Positions 4,912-5,810 of a stretch of 5,810 nucleotides of DNA are shown piece by piece. Below the pieces are notes generated by a model, which worked only from the letters and a program-made list of their open reading frames with translations, ran no database searches and was not told the origin of the DNA. The stretch is taken from positions 1 to 5,810 of the forward strand of contig CAMAUF010000168.1 in NCBI GenBank assembly GCA_945861295.1, in the 5' to 3' direction. The first letter of the stretch is position 1. Each line of letters begins with the position of its first letter. The position numbers and the translations under genes were made by a program. The stretch is from a bacterium. Its GTDB lineage: Bacteria > Chloroflexota > Dehalococcoidia > Tepidiformales > Tepidiformaceae.

Positions 4912-5420
4912 GGCCGATTCTCCTCTAAAGAGCGGACCAGCGTCCCAAGCTGGATGAGGGCCTCACGCAAGGCCGTCCTCACGACGGGGACCGGTTCGTC
5001 CAGCAAGCCCGCGATATCGCTGACCCCGAGCCCGCCGAAGTAGGCCAGTTCAAGTGCCCGCTTGCCGAGCGGTCCGAGCGGTCCGAGCTGCTCGAGCCCG
5101 GCCCGAATCGCGTTCACTTCTGTATACGAAGGTTCTTCGGAGAGTGATCGTACCACGGACGACGACGACGCTCCGCGCAACATGAGGGCCTGCGAGCGGA
5201 CCCGCTGGAGGAAGGCGAGCTCGTCATTGAGCGAGTCGGTCGCGAAGCAATCCGCATACGCCAACTCACAGACTGTCTCGGCCGCCGTCGCGATGCCGGT
5301 GATGCGGAGTGCAAGGCTAAACGCGGCGCGCTCGGTACGGGCGTAGAACGTCTGAAAGGCGGTCTGCTCCGCAGATTGGCTGAGCATCGTTGTCGGATCC
5401 CTGTGACCGGCGGCCGGCAT
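4908..5420 (-). CDS. ECF-type RNA polymerase sigma factor, divergent
   Basis: A 170-residue protein starting MPAAGHRDPTTMLSQSAEQT. The sigma-2 part (about 22-60) reads F-Q-T-F-Y-A-R-T-E-R-A-A-F-S-L-A-L-R-I-T-G, then A-E-T-V-C-E-L-A-Y, where ordinary ECF factors have A-E-D-[LV]-V-Q-E-x-F; several core-contact positions are changed. The sigma-4 part (about 106-165) is clearer: L-E-Q-L, then A-L-E-L-A-Y-F-G-G-L-G-V-S-D-I-A-G-L-L with the helix-turn-helix ending V-P-V-V-R-T-A-L-R-E-A-L. Three extra residues precede it (a 9-bp tandem repeat). It should direct RNA polymerase to a small set of promoters when freed from the cupin anti-sigma factor encoded next. The start is fixed by AAGGAG (5429-5434) eight bases upstream; longer in-frame readings to 5759 would overlap the divergent PHP gene. 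Confidence 0.8.
   Translation of the reverse strand: MPAAGHRDPTTMLSQSAEQTAFQTFYARTERAAFSLALRITGIATAAETVCELAYADCFATDSLNDELAFLQRVRSQALMLRGASSSSVVRSLSEEPSYTEVNAIRAGLEQLGPLGPLGKRALELAYFGGLGVSDIAGLLDEPVPVVRTALREALIQLGTLVRSLEENRP
5065..5088 (-). repeat. 9-bp tandem repeat inside the sigma factor gene
   Basis: The plus strand reads CCGAGCGGT twice in a row, then CCGAGC: about 2.7 copies of a 9-bp unit. In the protein this gives G-P-L-G-P-L-G, just before the sigma-4 helix-turn-helix. The repeat is in frame, so a gain or loss of one unit changes the protein by three residues. Confidence 0.85.
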
Positions 5421-5481
5421 TGATGCGACTCCTTCTTTTCCTGCCTTGGGCGGCGCCGGAGCAGCCTGTGAAACGGCCCGA

Positions 5482-5510
5482 TTGCTCAGCGCCGCGGCCC
5501 ATGGGATAGT
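5482..5510 (+). promoter_or_regulatory. Possible promoter of the PHP gene
   Basis: An extended -10 TGG-GATAGT (hexamer 5505-5510, four of six) is preceded at 17 bp by TTGCTC (5482-5487, three of six). The predicted start, near 5517, lies about ten bases before the ATG at 5527, with no ribosome site, so the mRNA would be nearly leaderless. The palindrome CCCATGGG (5498-5505) lies between the two boxes and touches the -10. On the other strand, TACTAT (5506-5511) could be an overlapping -10 for the sigma gene. Confidence 0.35.
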
Positions 5511-5526
5511 ACGTGCCGCCACCATT

Positions 5527-5810
5527 ATGCTCATCGACCTCCACGCACACACGTGGCCCCGCTCGCACGACAGTGTCTTAAACCCCGATGATCTCATCGT
5601 TCGTGCGAAGGCGGCTGGGCTGGACGCCATCTGCTTCACCGAGCACGACACCGTTTGGGACGCCAAGTCCATTGAGGAACTCCGGGCCAAACACAACTTC
5701 CTCGTCCTCGCCGGCGTTGAAATCAGCACGGACGACGGGCACATCATCGCCTTCGGCATCGACCGTTACGTGTTTGGCATGCATCGCTCGCGGGAACTCG
5801 CCAGCTATGT
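5527..5810 (+). CDS. PHP-domain metal-dependent phosphoesterase, N-terminal part
   Basis: The first 94 codons of a protein that runs off the right edge, starting MLIDLHAHTW. PHP motifs are plain: H-A-H-T (His6, His8) with Asp15 in S-H-D-S, F-T-E-H-D (Glu39, His40, Asp41) and A-G-V-E-I-S (Glu65), followed by D-G-H (His72). These residues bind two or three metal ions in PHP phosphoesterases. Stand-alone members hydrolyse phosphoesters such as histidinol phosphate, nucleotides or small phosphorylated metabolites. The later family motifs are outside the window, so the substrate cannot be judged. No ribosome site precedes the ATG, but the family alignment begins exactly there. It is divergent from the sigma/anti-sigma pair across a 106-bp gap. 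Confidence 0.9.
   Translation, partial: MLIDLHAHTWPRSHDSVLNPDDLIVRAKAAGLDAICFTEHDTVWDAKSIEELRAKHNFLVLAGVEISTDDGHIIAFGIDRYVFGMHRSRELASY

Noticed and set aside
4465..5043. A 192-codon plus-strand open frame
   Set aside because: It is antisense to the cupin and sigma genes, which have clear family motifs and an ATGA overlap.
5471..5479. GAAAC-like ECF -35 element near 5470 for sigma autoregulation
   Set aside because: No matching -10 element lies at 16-18 bp, and it points toward the PHP gene rather than the sigma operon.
5421..5759. N-terminal extension of the sigma factor to 5759
   Set aside because: It would overlap the PHP gene on the other strand, and the extension is Ser/Ala-rich without family similarity. 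A good ribosome site marks the start at 5420.

Overview
The window is a compact, GC-rich, almost gap-free stretch of bacterial chromosome with twelve protein genes, two of them cut by the window ends. I see no RNA genes, CRISPR arrays, insertion sequences or phage genes. Several features fit a Chloroflexota-type or similar high-GC soil or aquatic bacterium: a CO-dehydrogenase/xanthine-dehydrogenase-type gene pair, a phytanoyl-CoA-dioxygenase-like enzyme, several DinB-fold proteins, a stand-alone PHP protein, and an ECF sigma factor paired with a cupin anti-sigma factor. That placement is inference; nothing here is a taxonomic marker.

Left half (1-3096), all on the minus strand and transcribed right to left. 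First comes a PhyH-family Fe(II)/2-oxoglutarate oxygenase (2317-3096) with a good sigma70-like promoter. Next, after a 92-bp gap holding its own promoter and a 5'-end hairpin, is a translationally coupled pair. Its first member (1598-2224) is two near-identical copies of a ~97-residue DUF5678-like domain. Its second member (1158-1601) is a retropepsin-fold protein whose catalytic DTG motif has become DPA. A small four-helix membrane protein (725-1108), a CoxG-like SRPBCC protein (147-593) and the N-terminus of a CoxS-like [2Fe-2S] subunit (1-99) follow. The last two form the start of a molybdenum hydroxylase operon that runs off the window.

Middle (3218-4401), plus strand: an overlapping cluster of DinB-like protein, tiny membrane protein and DinB protein, divergent from the phyH-like gene across a 121-bp promoter region. 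It ends tail-to-tail, with nine bases between stop codons, against the next block.

Right part: an ECF-type sigma factor (4908-5420) and a cupin (ChrR-like) anti-sigma factor (4411-4911) on the minus strand, overlapping by ATGA. Divergent from them is a PHP-domain metallo-phosphoesterase (5527 to the window end, plus strand).

The most unusual content is the coupled pair at 1158-2224: a duplicated small domain joined by translation to a probably inactive retropepsin-like protein. The second point of interest is the sigma factor. It carries a 9-bp tandem duplication that adds three residues in front of its DNA-binding domain, and it is paired with an anti-sigma factor lacking the usual zinc motif. 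All domain assignments are from motif reading only.
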